Shown here: positions 32,359-38,226 of the stretch, one piece after another
Layout of the letters: every line of letters starts with the position of its first letter
How positions within the stretch are numbered: the stretch's first letter is position 1
Source: Gemmatimonadota bacterium
GTDB lineage: Bacteria; 4572-55; J002
Assembly (NCBI GenBank): GCA_003697105.1
Contig: RFFQ01000136.1
Location: forward strand, 1-38,226
DNA length: 38,226 bases
Direction: 5' to 3'
The notes under the pieces: model-generated
The model's database searches: none
The model's input: the letters and a program-made list of their open reading frames with translations, nothing else
Told to the model about the DNA's origin: nothing
Translations under genes and position numbers: made by a program

Positions 32359-33213
32359 TTATTGCAGAGAAATCAAATTCATCTTACCGGCGGCGGAGAC
32401 CACCACCATGTGGTTGGGAGGGACAACTTCCCAATCTGCCCGAAAGGTCAGTGGTTCGGAGGCAATGATGATAGCGTGTGGTTCGCCTTGGGGGGGCACC
32501 ATCTGGCAGATGCCCTCCTTACACTCAAACCGGTGCCCGCAGGAATAATACAGCGATGCCGGCGGTACTGCGGGGTCAGTGGTGTAGCGCGTCACCATCA
32601 CAGTGTTGCCATCACTGACCGCAAAATTCAACAGGCTACCCTGCACGATGCCCGCCTCCGCATTCCATTGCTCTAGTTGCCGGATCGTGGTGATCATCGC
32701 CGTTTGGAGTTGGTCCGGCGGATAAGTACCTCGCGGGTCCTCCAGTTGGTTCATAAACAGCCCAAAGGCGTGTTCAGAATCGGTTGTCCCGTAGATGTGA
32801 TGGTAGATGTCATCGCGGAGCGATGCCCGCAGACGGCGTTTGATACGGGGAAAGTCTGCCAGCACACCGTTGTGCATCCACAAAAAGCGCCCCATCTGGA
32901 AGGGATGGCAGTTGAGTTCCGTCACGGGTAAACCGGGAGATGCCGCCCGCACATGGGCAAAAATTAGTTTTGCCCGAATTTTCTCCGCCAACCGTTTTAA
33001 GTTCTGATTGCTCCACGCGGGCGAGACACTGGTGATAAAGCAAGGAATATCATCAATTTCCGGTACATACCAACCCACACCGACGCCATCGGCATTCATG
33101 GGATGAGATAATTCTTCCGCATGGTAACTTTGATGAATCAGAGAGTGCGCCGGATGGGTGACCATATCTGCCATCAATGTCTCATTGCCGTAATATACCA
33201 AAAAGCGGCACAT
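32359..33213 (-). CDS. class II glutamine amidotransferase (EgtC-like)
   Basis: Ntn-type glutamine amidotransferases release ammonia from glutamine using an N-terminal Cys exposed by Met removal. The start is therefore set at the ATG at 33211-33213, giving MCRFLVYYG with Cys2 and 284 residues; GGAG lies eight bases upstream. A longer frame reaches 33252 but lies inside a terminator hairpin. Other expected elements are HPMNADGVGVGWY, FAHVRAASPG, NCHPF and WMHNGVLADF. The overall pattern resembles EgtC and YafJ-type stand-alone glutaminases. No other ergothioneine or purine gene is nearby, so the pathway is unknown. It appears to be a single gene between lnt and YceI. Confidence 0.9.
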   Translation of the reverse strand: MCRFLVYYGNETLMADMVTHPAHSLIHQSYHAEELSHPMNADGVGVGWYVPEIDDIPCFITSVSPAWSNQNLKRLAEKIRAKLIFAHVRAASPGLPVTELNCHPFQMGRFLWMHNGVLADFPRIKRRLRASLRDDIYHHIYGTTDSEHAFGLFMNQLEDPRGTYPPDQLQTAMITTIRQLEQWNAEAGIVQGSLLNFAVSDGNTVMVTRYTTDPAVPPASLYYSCGHRFECKEGICQMVPPQGEPHAIIIASEPLTFRADWEVVPPNHMVVVSAAGKMNLISLQ

Positions 33214-33227
33214 ATCCCTATCTCCAC

Positions 33228-33257
33228 AAAAAAAGGTAGGTGAATGATTCACCTACC
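33228..33257 (-). terminator. rho-independent terminator of the YceI gene
   Basis: On the minus strand a perfect 10-base stem (GGTAGGTGAA with TTCACCTACC, 33257-33235) with a 3-base loop is followed by seven T residues (33234-33228). It lies about 44 bases after the yceI-like stop and 15 bases before the start of the amidotransferase, which sits directly downstream. Confidence 0.92.
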
Positions 33258-33300
33258 CATCATATCATATCCTAAACCGGATGGCAACGTTTTTTTGGCA

Positions 33301-33903
33301 CTATTTGCCGGCGTCATCCTGTGCCATAATGTATTCCGCGGTGAGTTCAATTTCCACCTCATCACCCACCACCAGACCGCCATTATCCAGCGTTTTACTC
33401 CAACTAACACCATAATCTTGGCGGTTGATGGTCAACCCGCCACTGATGCCAATGCGGGTATTCCCCCACGGATCGGTGAGTTTACCCAGCACTTCAAACG
33501 GGATTTCCACTTCTTTTGTGACGTCGCGGATGGTCAAATCACCAATGGCGAGATACCCCTTCCCTTGCTTCTTGATCTGTTTGCTGACAAAGGTGATCGT
33601 CGGATAGGTCTCCGCGTCGAGAAAATCAGCACTGCGTAAATGCTCATCCCGTTTGGGTTCGTCCGTATCGATACTCGCCACTTGGATGGTCGTTTTCACC
33701 GATGATTTGGACGGGTCCGTATCATCCCAAATCAACGTGGATTCATACTCCTTAAACTCCCCTTTGGTTTTGCTGATGACCATGTGCTTCACCGCAAACC
33801 CAATGTGAGAATGTGCGGGATCAATGGTGTAGGTATCGGCGGCAAATGTGACACCGGAAAACACGAACGCGATCAGGGTCGCGAAAGCGAAAATGTGTTT
33901 CAT
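33301..33903 (-). CDS. YceI family periplasmic protein
   Basis: This 200-residue protein has a clear signal peptide (FAFATLIAFVFSGVTFA, cleavage near residue 21-22) and a YceI lipocalin-like barrel. Recognisable parts are YTIDPAHSHIGFAVKHM, RDEHLRSADFLDAETYP, GDLTIRDVTKEVEIPFE, NRQDYGVSW and GDEVEIELTAEY. YceI proteins bind isoprenoid chains such as polyprenyl or quinone-like lipids in the periplasm. An ideal AAGGAGG lies seven bases before the ATG. It is 158 bases downstream of the pirin gene on the same strand and ends in a strong terminator. I find no convincing promoter in that gap, so read-through from the MarR operon is possible. Confidence 0.95.
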   Translation of the reverse strand: MKHIFAFATLIAFVFSGVTFAADTYTIDPAHSHIGFAVKHMVISKTKGEFKEYESTLIWDDTDPSKSSVKTTIQVASIDTDEPKRDEHLRSADFLDAETYPTITFVSKQIKKQGKGYLAIGDLTIRDVTKEVEIPFEVLGKLTDPWGNTRIGISGGLTINRQDYGVSWSKTLDNGGLVVGDEVEIELTAEYIMAQDDAGK

Positions 33904-34061
33904 CGTAAAACCTCCTTACTAAAGAAAGTGGAAAAAATAAACAAACAAATTGTGATAAAGAGGGAGGAACCGGTTGTAACACCCCTTTTTTTAATCATTA
34001 CCGTGAGACAATCACGATGGTATTGCGAAAGTGTGATGATTGTAATACGGGTTGCAGATTA

Positions 34062-34760
34062 TCAATTCAAATCAAATAACAGAAATTCTGCCGGAGCGGT
34101 TGCTGTTACGGTGAGCGTTGATTCCTGACAAATTGCCGCCCCGTCACCGGCGTTCAGCGAGTCGCCGTTGAGTTCAATGGCACCGTGGATCAGTTGCAAC
34201 CAACCATAGCGCCCTTCAGCGAAGGTGTGAGACAGTGTCTGCTGGGGGGCTAAGCATGAAGCATACACATTCACATCCTGATGGATATGTAGCGAGCCAT
34301 CTCGTCCCCCGCGAGAGGCGATCAAACAGAGTCGATCCGTTTTCATTTCTGGGTCAAACCGTTGTTGGTCATAGCGAGGGGTTAATCCGCGGGTTTCGGG
34401 CAAAATCCAAATTTGCAACAAGTGCGTTTTTTCGGTGTGGGAGGGGTTGTATTCACTATGGGTAATACCCCTACCGGCGCTCATGACCTGTACCTCATGC
34501 GGTTTGAGCGTTTCGAGATGGTTCATGCTATCGCGGTGGGCAAGTTCACCCGAAATCAGGTAGGTGATAATCTCCATATTATTATGCGGATGCGTACCAA
34601 ACCCCTCGCCGGGATCGATCCAGTCTTCATTCATCACCCGCAATTGACGAAATCCCATATGGTCTGGGTGGTAATAATTGGCAAAAGAAAAGGTGTAGCG
34701 CGTATCCAACCAGCCGTAGTTGGCGTGACCTCGTTCGCCAGAGGGTCTGAGAGTTATCAT
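34062..34760 (-). CDS. pirin family protein (YhhW/quercetinase-like)
   Basis: This 232-residue double-cupin protein carries the pirin metal site: His57 and His59 in THPHNNMEIITYLISG, then His101 and Glu103 in GITHSEYNPS. Pirins bind Fe or another metal; some (YhhW) oxidise quercetin, others act as redox-sensitive regulators. The length and the opening RYTFSFANYYHPDHMGF match bacterial pirins. AAGGAGA precedes the ATG by four bases. It lies nine bases after the cupin gene and is the last gene of the MarR - FMN reductase - cupin - pirin operon. Confidence 0.95.
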   Translation of the reverse strand: MITLRPSGERGHANYGWLDTRYTFSFANYYHPDHMGFRQLRVMNEDWIDPGEGFGTHPHNNMEIITYLISGELAHRDSMNHLETLKPHEVQVMSAGRGITHSEYNPSHTEKTHLLQIWILPETRGLTPRYDQQRFDPEMKTDRLCLIASRGGRDGSLHIHQDVNVYASCLAPQQTLSHTFAEGRYGWLQLIHGAIELNGDSLNAGDGAAICQESTLTVTATAPAEFLLFDLN

Positions 34761-34769
34761 GACATCTCC

Positions 34770-35126
34770 TTATTGCTCATCTAACGTGATAAAAATAGAG
34801 CGGCGCGGGTTGCCCCCCATGGCTTTCGTTTTGTGCCCTTTGCCGGTGGTATCTTCTACGAGGAGGATGTCACCGGCGCGGAAGGTACGCACCTCGCCCC
34901 GGCTGGTTTCGATCTCAATCGCGCCATCCAGCATAATGATGTATTGTCGCTGGGGGGCGTTGTGCCAGTCGTAGTTGTAATCAGCGTCATTTTCCCGAAA
35001 AATAATACCCGTTGCCGGATGTGGTTTCGAGAGCCGTCCGATGTCTCCGGCATCATCCAGCGGAATTTCGATCACCTCAAAGCGGGAATCGCCGTTATCA
35101 TCACTGTATAAGCGAGTAATGGTCAT
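34770..35126 (-). CDS. small cupin domain protein
   Basis: This is a 118-residue single-cupin protein when started at the ATG at 35124-35126, which has GGAG eight bases upstream and overlaps the stop of the FMN reductase gene by four bases (ATGA). A longer GTG start at 35144 would add six residues without a site. Cupin strands are seen in DWHNAPQRQYIIMLDGAIEI and GDILLVEDTTGKGHKT. The usual metal ligands are only partly present (His in DWHN, His in GKGHKT), so metal binding is uncertain. It probably acts with the neighbouring reductase and pirin on a shared aromatic or quinone compound; this is inferred from position only. Confidence 0.85.
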   Translation of the reverse strand: MTITRLYSDDNGDSRFEVIEIPLDDAGDIGRLSKPHPATGIIFRENDADYNYDWHNAPQRQYIIMLDGAIEIETSRGEVRTFRAGDILLVEDTTGKGHKTKAMGGNPRRSIFITLDEQ

Positions 35127-35674
35127 TTGAAGCGCTCCACCCATTGGGCAAAATGGTGCATAAATTTGCCCAGAAAATCGCGAGTAAGTCCATCGATGAG
35201 GTTACCATCTTTATCGAATTTTTCTTGAGCTTTCGCGATGAGAATTTCAGGTTTATTCATCACCATCATGTTTTGGCTCGCGGTCAAGACTTGTCGCAGA
35301 TGGTTTTGTGCCCTTACCGTACCATACTGCCCCATCGTCGCCCCGATAATTGCCGCCGGTTTTCCGTGCAACGGTCGTGGCGGCCGGGAAGCCCAGTCAA
35401 TCGCATTTTTCAAGACACCCGGAATCGAGTAATTATACTCGGGTGTAGCAAACAGCACCGCATCCGCTTGGTCAATCGCTTTCTTCAAGTGTTTCACTGC
35501 CGGGGGGTCGCCTTCAGATTCCACATCCCCATTGTAAAGTGGAATATCATTGAGGTCAAAGATGTTCATCAAGAGATGATCTGGCGCGACATCTTGTACC
35601 GCGCGCAACAGCATTTTGTTGTACGACTTTTGCCGAAGACTACCGGCGATACCCAAGATTCTCAAATTATTCAT
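35123..35674 (-). CDS. NAD(P)H-dependent FMN reductase / quinone reductase
   Basis: This 183-residue flavodoxin-like protein belongs to the SsuE/ChrR/azoreductase group. The FMN-binding loop GSLRQKSYN is close to the N-terminus, and the second signature FATPEYNYSIPGVLKNAIDW marks the dimer and flavin site. GKPAAIIGATMGQYGTVRAQ is also typical. It would reduce quinones, chromate or azo compounds with NAD(P)H. The start is the ATG at 35672-35674, nine bases after a perfect AGGAGG (35684-35689). A GTG three codons upstream sits directly on that site. The first bases overlap the end of the MarR gene, and the stop overlaps the cupin start. Confidence 0.94.
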   Translation of the reverse strand: MNNLRILGIAGSLRQKSYNKMLLRAVQDVAPDHLLMNIFDLNDIPLYNGDVESEGDPPAVKHLKKAIDQADAVLFATPEYNYSIPGVLKNAIDWASRPPRPLHGKPAAIIGATMGQYGTVRAQNHLRQVLTASQNMMVMNKPEILIAKAQEKFDKDGNLIDGLTRDFLGKFMHHFAQWVERFK

Positions 35675-36131
35675 TGCCTTCACCCTCCTGTCTTTTCCCT
35701 AGTTTACGGCAAAGCTGGCCCAGGGTCTCTTGTTCTTCTGCGCTCAGGGCGCTCATTTCTGCCATAATTGCCGCCACATGCCCGGGGAAAATCTCCTGAA
35801 TCAGAGCTTCTCCCTTTTCTGTCAGATGGATTTCATACTTGCGGCGGTCTTGCACACTGCGGCGCCGCTCGACCAACCCGTTTTTTTCCAGATTATCGAT
35901 CACCATTGTGATGTTCCCACCGCTCTTTAACAGTTTTTGGGAAAGCTCCGTTTGGCACATGGAACCCAAATGATACAATGCCTCTAGCACCCCAAACTGA
36001 GACCCGGAAAGCCCCCCGGTCGTGTTGGATTGATTCAAACGCGCATGAAGTGATTCGTTGGCGCGGGTGAATTTGATAAACGTATTTAGTGCCCGTATTT
36101 CATCTTCTGTACCGTGATAATGGGTACCCAT
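35667..36131 (-). CDS. MarR family transcriptional regulator
   Basis: This 154-residue regulator has the MarR winged helix (about 45-112): LSGSQFGVLEALYHLG, recognition helix LLKSGGNITMVIDNLEKNGLV and the wing RRSVQDRRKYEIHLTEKG with Asp95-Arg96-Arg97. Two cysteines (59 and 141) could allow redox control but are not a known motif. MarR proteins usually repress their own operon and let go when a phenol, quinone or oxidant binds. It is the first gene of an operon with FMN reductase, cupin and pirin genes, and an imperfect palindrome lies just downstream of its predicted promoter. AAGGGA precedes the ATG. Confidence 0.95.
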   Translation of the reverse strand: MGTHYHGTEDEIRALNTFIKFTRANESLHARLNQSNTTGGLSGSQFGVLEALYHLGSMCQTELSQKLLKSGGNITMVIDNLEKNGLVERRRSVQDRRKYEIHLTEKGEALIQEIFPGHVAAIMAEMSALSAEEQETLGQLCRKLGKRQEGEGNE

Positions 36132-36182
36132 GTGTTCCCTTTTTTAATGGTTTTGAACCGTCGTGTAGTGTTTATGTTTCAT

Positions 36183-36227
36183 GTTATATAATTTAATGTT
36201 TAATTATTTAACTACGGGTTATATAAT
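36183..36227. promoter_or_regulatory. candidate MarR operator region
   Basis: GTTTAATTATTTAAC at 36198-36212 is an imperfect palindrome (six of seven base pairs symmetric). It is flanked by two direct copies of GTTATATAAT at 36183-36192 and 36218-36227, spaced 35 bases apart. The second copy covers the -10 box of the MarR promoter and the palindrome covers the predicted transcription start, the usual place for autorepression. Confidence 0.5.
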
Positions 36228-36248
36228 CCATAAAAAGAACACTGTCAA
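36220..36248 (-). promoter_or_regulatory. sigma70-like promoter of the MarR operon
   Basis: On the minus strand a perfect TTGACA (36248-36243) is followed after 17 bases by TATATA (36225-36220). The leader to the MarR ATG at 36131 would be about 80 bases. Confidence 0.6.
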
Positions 36249-36266
36249 GAGAAAAATGAAAATACA

Positions 36267-36295
36267 TTGACAAAAAGAGATGCGTGTGTTAGAAT
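36267..36295 (+). promoter_or_regulatory. sigma70 promoter of the TPR-HTH gene
   Basis: A perfect TTGACA (36267-36272), a 17-base spacer and TAGAAT (36290-36295) form a strong promoter about 26 bases upstream of the ATG at 36321. Its -35 box is only 18 bases from the -35 box of the divergent MarR promoter, so the two may be co-regulated. Confidence 0.75.
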
Positions 36296-36320
36296 CGCCG
36301 AAAATTAGGGAGAAAACCTC

Positions 36321-38075
36321 ATGCCCCAAATCAACCCATCAAAAGTCCTCTCCCCCAAGAATCCTCTATCCCGAATCGAGTGGTTATGTAAACAGGGAGA
36401 AACTCTTCTTTATGCCGACCCAGAGACCGCACTCGCCTACGGCATGGATGCTTTAAACCTCGTTGAGCAGCATCAAAATATGTTAGGAAAGGCCAGAGCC
36501 CTAGCGCTAATCGGGGGTGTCCACATTGTACAGGGTAATTTCAATTCTGTCCTAGACTATCTGAATCAAGCTTTACAGCTATATTCAAACCTGAAGAATA
36601 CACTAGGAATGGCGGGTTGTTACAATCGAATCGCGTCACTCTATTTTATACAGGGCCATTACGAAGCAAGTTTGACCATGTACCAGCGTGCCCAACGTCT
36701 GTATGAACAAGATCGGGGCGAACCGTTGTCATACGCGAGGGTGTTGGGAAATATAGGAATTCTGTATGTGCGGCACGGCGACTATTCTACCGCGTTGGAA
36801 TATCACTTAAAGGCTTTAAGCATTTATCAACGCTTTGATAACCAAGCGGGAATTGCGAGTATATTTCATCATTTAGCCGCCCTGTATTATGAACAAGGCA
36901 ACCTGCAAATGGCGCAAGAGTACAATTTTCGGGCACTTTCGATAGAAGAACAGCAGGGGAATTTGCTTCGAGTCGCTTATCTGCTGACCAATATTGCAAC
37001 CACTTACGTTGATCTAAAAAAAAATGATCAGGCGATTACGTATGAAACCAAGGCAATCGATATCAAAAATAGGCTCAATAACCCGCACATGCTTGCAGAT
37101 TCTTACACAACGCTAGGTTTGGCGTATGAGGGATTACAGGAGTACACCAAAAGCTTGGATTATCATCTACAAGCACTGACAATCCGTCAAGAGGTTGGGG
37201 ATAACAACGGTCAGTTGATCTCGATACTAAACATCGGCAATATATATAATCAATTAGGCCACTATACCTCTTCGATTGATATTCTGAAAAAGGGTGTAGA
37301 ATTGAGTGAACAACAGGGTCAACCTCGCTTAAAATCAGATGCGCTTGCCCGTTTGGCATGGGCATATCTGAAGTTGAACCAGCTTGAAATCGCCCTAGAC
37401 ACCGGCTTAGCGGCGCTGACCATTGCCCAAGAGATTCAGGCAACAAAACAAATTCAGTACGCTGCGGAATGGCTCTGCCAGATTTATGAACAACAGGGAG
37501 ATTACCAGCATGCCGTTGAGTATCTTCGACTTGCCAAACAAACCAGTGAAGCACGGTTGAATACCGAAAATACCCGCCAACTCAACCAGATGCAAATGCA
37601 GTACGAAGCCCAGAAAAAAGAACAGGAACTCAGCCATCTCCACCAGGAATTGATTCTGCACAAAAAAGAACTCAAAACCATTGCCTTTACCGTAATTCAT
37701 CAACATGAACTACTGTTTGAAACAAAGAAAAAATTAACGGACATCCTTGCTAACCCCTCTTCCAAGAAAAAGTTACGCGAATTTATGCATTGGTTTGAAA
37801 ATCAGATTGACCCCGACAGAACGTGGGTCCAGTTTCAGCGATATTTCAAGCAAGATCAACATGATTTTTTAAACCGTTTAACCGAAGAATTTCCGAGCCT
37901 CACAGAACAACAACTCAAAATTTGTGTACTGATTCGTTCTGAATTTCATACGAAAGAAATTGCCCGCCTCCTATACATCACTGAGCAAAGTGTTCGTAAG
38001 CACCGCCAACGTATCCGCCGCAAACTCCATTTAGAAAAAAAACGGTCCCTCTCGGTGTTTTTAGTATCCTACTGA
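36321..38075 (+). CDS. TPR protein with C-terminal LuxR-like HTH
   Basis: This 584-residue protein has about nine tetratricopeptide repeats (about residues 55-410), most with the pattern A-x-Y-x-x-x-G-x-Y-x-x-A. A coiled coil follows (about 412-475, rich in Gln, Glu and Lys), then a linker and a helix-turn-helix at about 526-575 (LTEQQLKICVLIR, TKEIARLLYITEQSVRKHR). The HTH resembles the LuxR/GerE type. There is no signal peptide or membrane segment. Proteins with this TPR - coiled coil - HTH layout are known as regulators in Bacteroidetes and related phyla, often with a membrane segment that is missing here. AGGGAGA lies before the ATG. The target genes are unknown; the divergent MarR operon is one candidate. 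Confidence 0.9.
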   Translation: MPQINPSKVLSPKNPLSRIEWLCKQGETLLYADPETALAYGMDALNLVEQHQNMLGKARALALIGGVHIVQGNFNSVLDYLNQALQLYSNLKNTLGMAGCYNRIASLYFIQGHYEASLTMYQRAQRLYEQDRGEPLSYARVLGNIGILYVRHGDYSTALEYHLKALSIYQRFDNQAGIASIFHHLAALYYEQGNLQMAQEYNFRALSIEEQQGNLLRVAYLLTNIATTYVDLKKNDQAITYETKAIDIKNRLNNPHMLADSYTTLGLAYEGLQEYTKSLDYHLQALTIRQEVGDNNGQLISILNIGNIYNQLGHYTSSIDILKKGVELSEQQGQPRLKSDALARLAWAYLKLNQLEIALDTGLAALTIAQEIQATKQIQYAAEWLCQIYEQQGDYQHAVEYLRLAKQTSEARLNTENTRQLNQMQMQYEAQKKEQELSHLHQELILHKKELKTIAFTVIHQHELLFETKKKLTDILANPSSKKKLREFMHWFENQIDPDRTWVQFQRYFKQDQHDFLNRLTEEFPSLTEQQLKICVLIRSEFHTKEIARLLYITEQSVRKHRQRIRRKLHLEKKRSLSVFLVSY

Positions 38076-38226
38076 TTCCTCTCACTAACATTGAACCCCT
38101 AAATTTTCGCCCGCATAAACAAAAAATATCGCCTAGCAAAGTTATAATAAAGGGCTTTACCTCGGGGTGTCACTTTTTGACCGCTTACCCAAATTCACAC
38201 TATAGATATATTTATGAAATATTCAC

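Noticed and set aside
34008-34043. Inverted repeat ACAATCA / TGATTGT after the pirin gene as terminator or operator
   Set aside because: Long loop, no T-run and no promoter next to it; could be chance in an AT-rich gap.
38076-38226. A TATAAT-like hexamer near 38144 as a promoter of a gene beyond the window
   Set aside because: No -35 at a sensible distance and no gene start visible; the last 151 bases hold nothing I can support.

Overview
This window looks like a chromosomal segment of a Gram-negative (diderm) bacterium. The evidence is three TonB-dependent outer-membrane receptors, an apolipoprotein N-acyltransferase (Lnt), an AsmA-type protein, a heptosyltransferase-like GT9 enzyme and several lipoproteins. 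Base composition is roughly balanced and I see no insertion sequence, integrase, CRISPR array, tRNA or rRNA. The mix of features (selenocysteine-containing SelD, many two-component and phosphatase modules, a TPR-HTH regulator, a metacaspase) suggests an environmental lineage outside the well-studied Proteobacteria, but I cannot name the phylum from sequence alone.

Left part (1-13.0 kb). A GH108 muramidase gene (218-748, +) converges on selD (830-1909, -) across a shared hairpin terminator. selD is read through an in-frame UGA at 1832-1834, which encodes selenocysteine at the catalytic position and is followed by a candidate SECIS hairpin. Then comes a minus-strand run of seven closely spaced genes, read from 12909 down to 2045: three TonB-dependent receptors, a PhnD-like periplasmic binding protein, an ABC_sub_bind-type periplasmic binding protein, a membrane PAS histidine kinase and a receiver-only response regulator. 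No ABC permease or ATPase accompanies the binding proteins, so the cluster looks like outer-membrane uptake joined to periplasmic sensing. A sigma70-like promoter overlapping an inverted repeat precedes it, and a strong intercistronic hairpin separates the receptor genes from the sensing genes.

Middle part (13.1-28.7 kb). A small unknown protein and a large AsmA-family protein form a plus-strand pair. A minus-strand operon (22019 to 16315) encodes a membrane GAF-SpoIIE (PP2C-type) phosphatase, a beta-propeller lipoprotein and the K+ transporter pair KtrB-KtrA, with ATGA overlaps at two of its junctions. A second minus-strand operon (26333 to 22159) encodes a TPR-metacaspase lipoprotein, a receiver protein, an unknown lipoprotein and a receiver-histidine kinase fusion. 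It is bounded by a good promoter and a rho-independent terminator. glyS (26587-28662, +) is transcribed divergently from it with its own promoter.

Right part (28.7-38.2 kb). An alpha/beta hydrolase, a GT9 glycosyltransferase whose 3' end overlaps lnt antiparallel, a class II glutamine amidotransferase and YceI come first. They are followed by a MarR - FMN reductase - cupin - pirin operon that looks like an electrophile or redox stress unit. A divergent TPR protein with a C-terminal LuxR-like HTH ends the window. The last 151 bases hold no gene that I can see.

Several translation starts are set here from ribosome-binding sites, lipoboxes, catalytic N-termini or promoter positions: selD, the propeller lipoprotein, the metacaspase, the amidotransferase, the cupin and the FMN reductase. 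The strongest candidates for something new are the receptor / binding-protein / two-component operon and the metacaspase / two-component operon.
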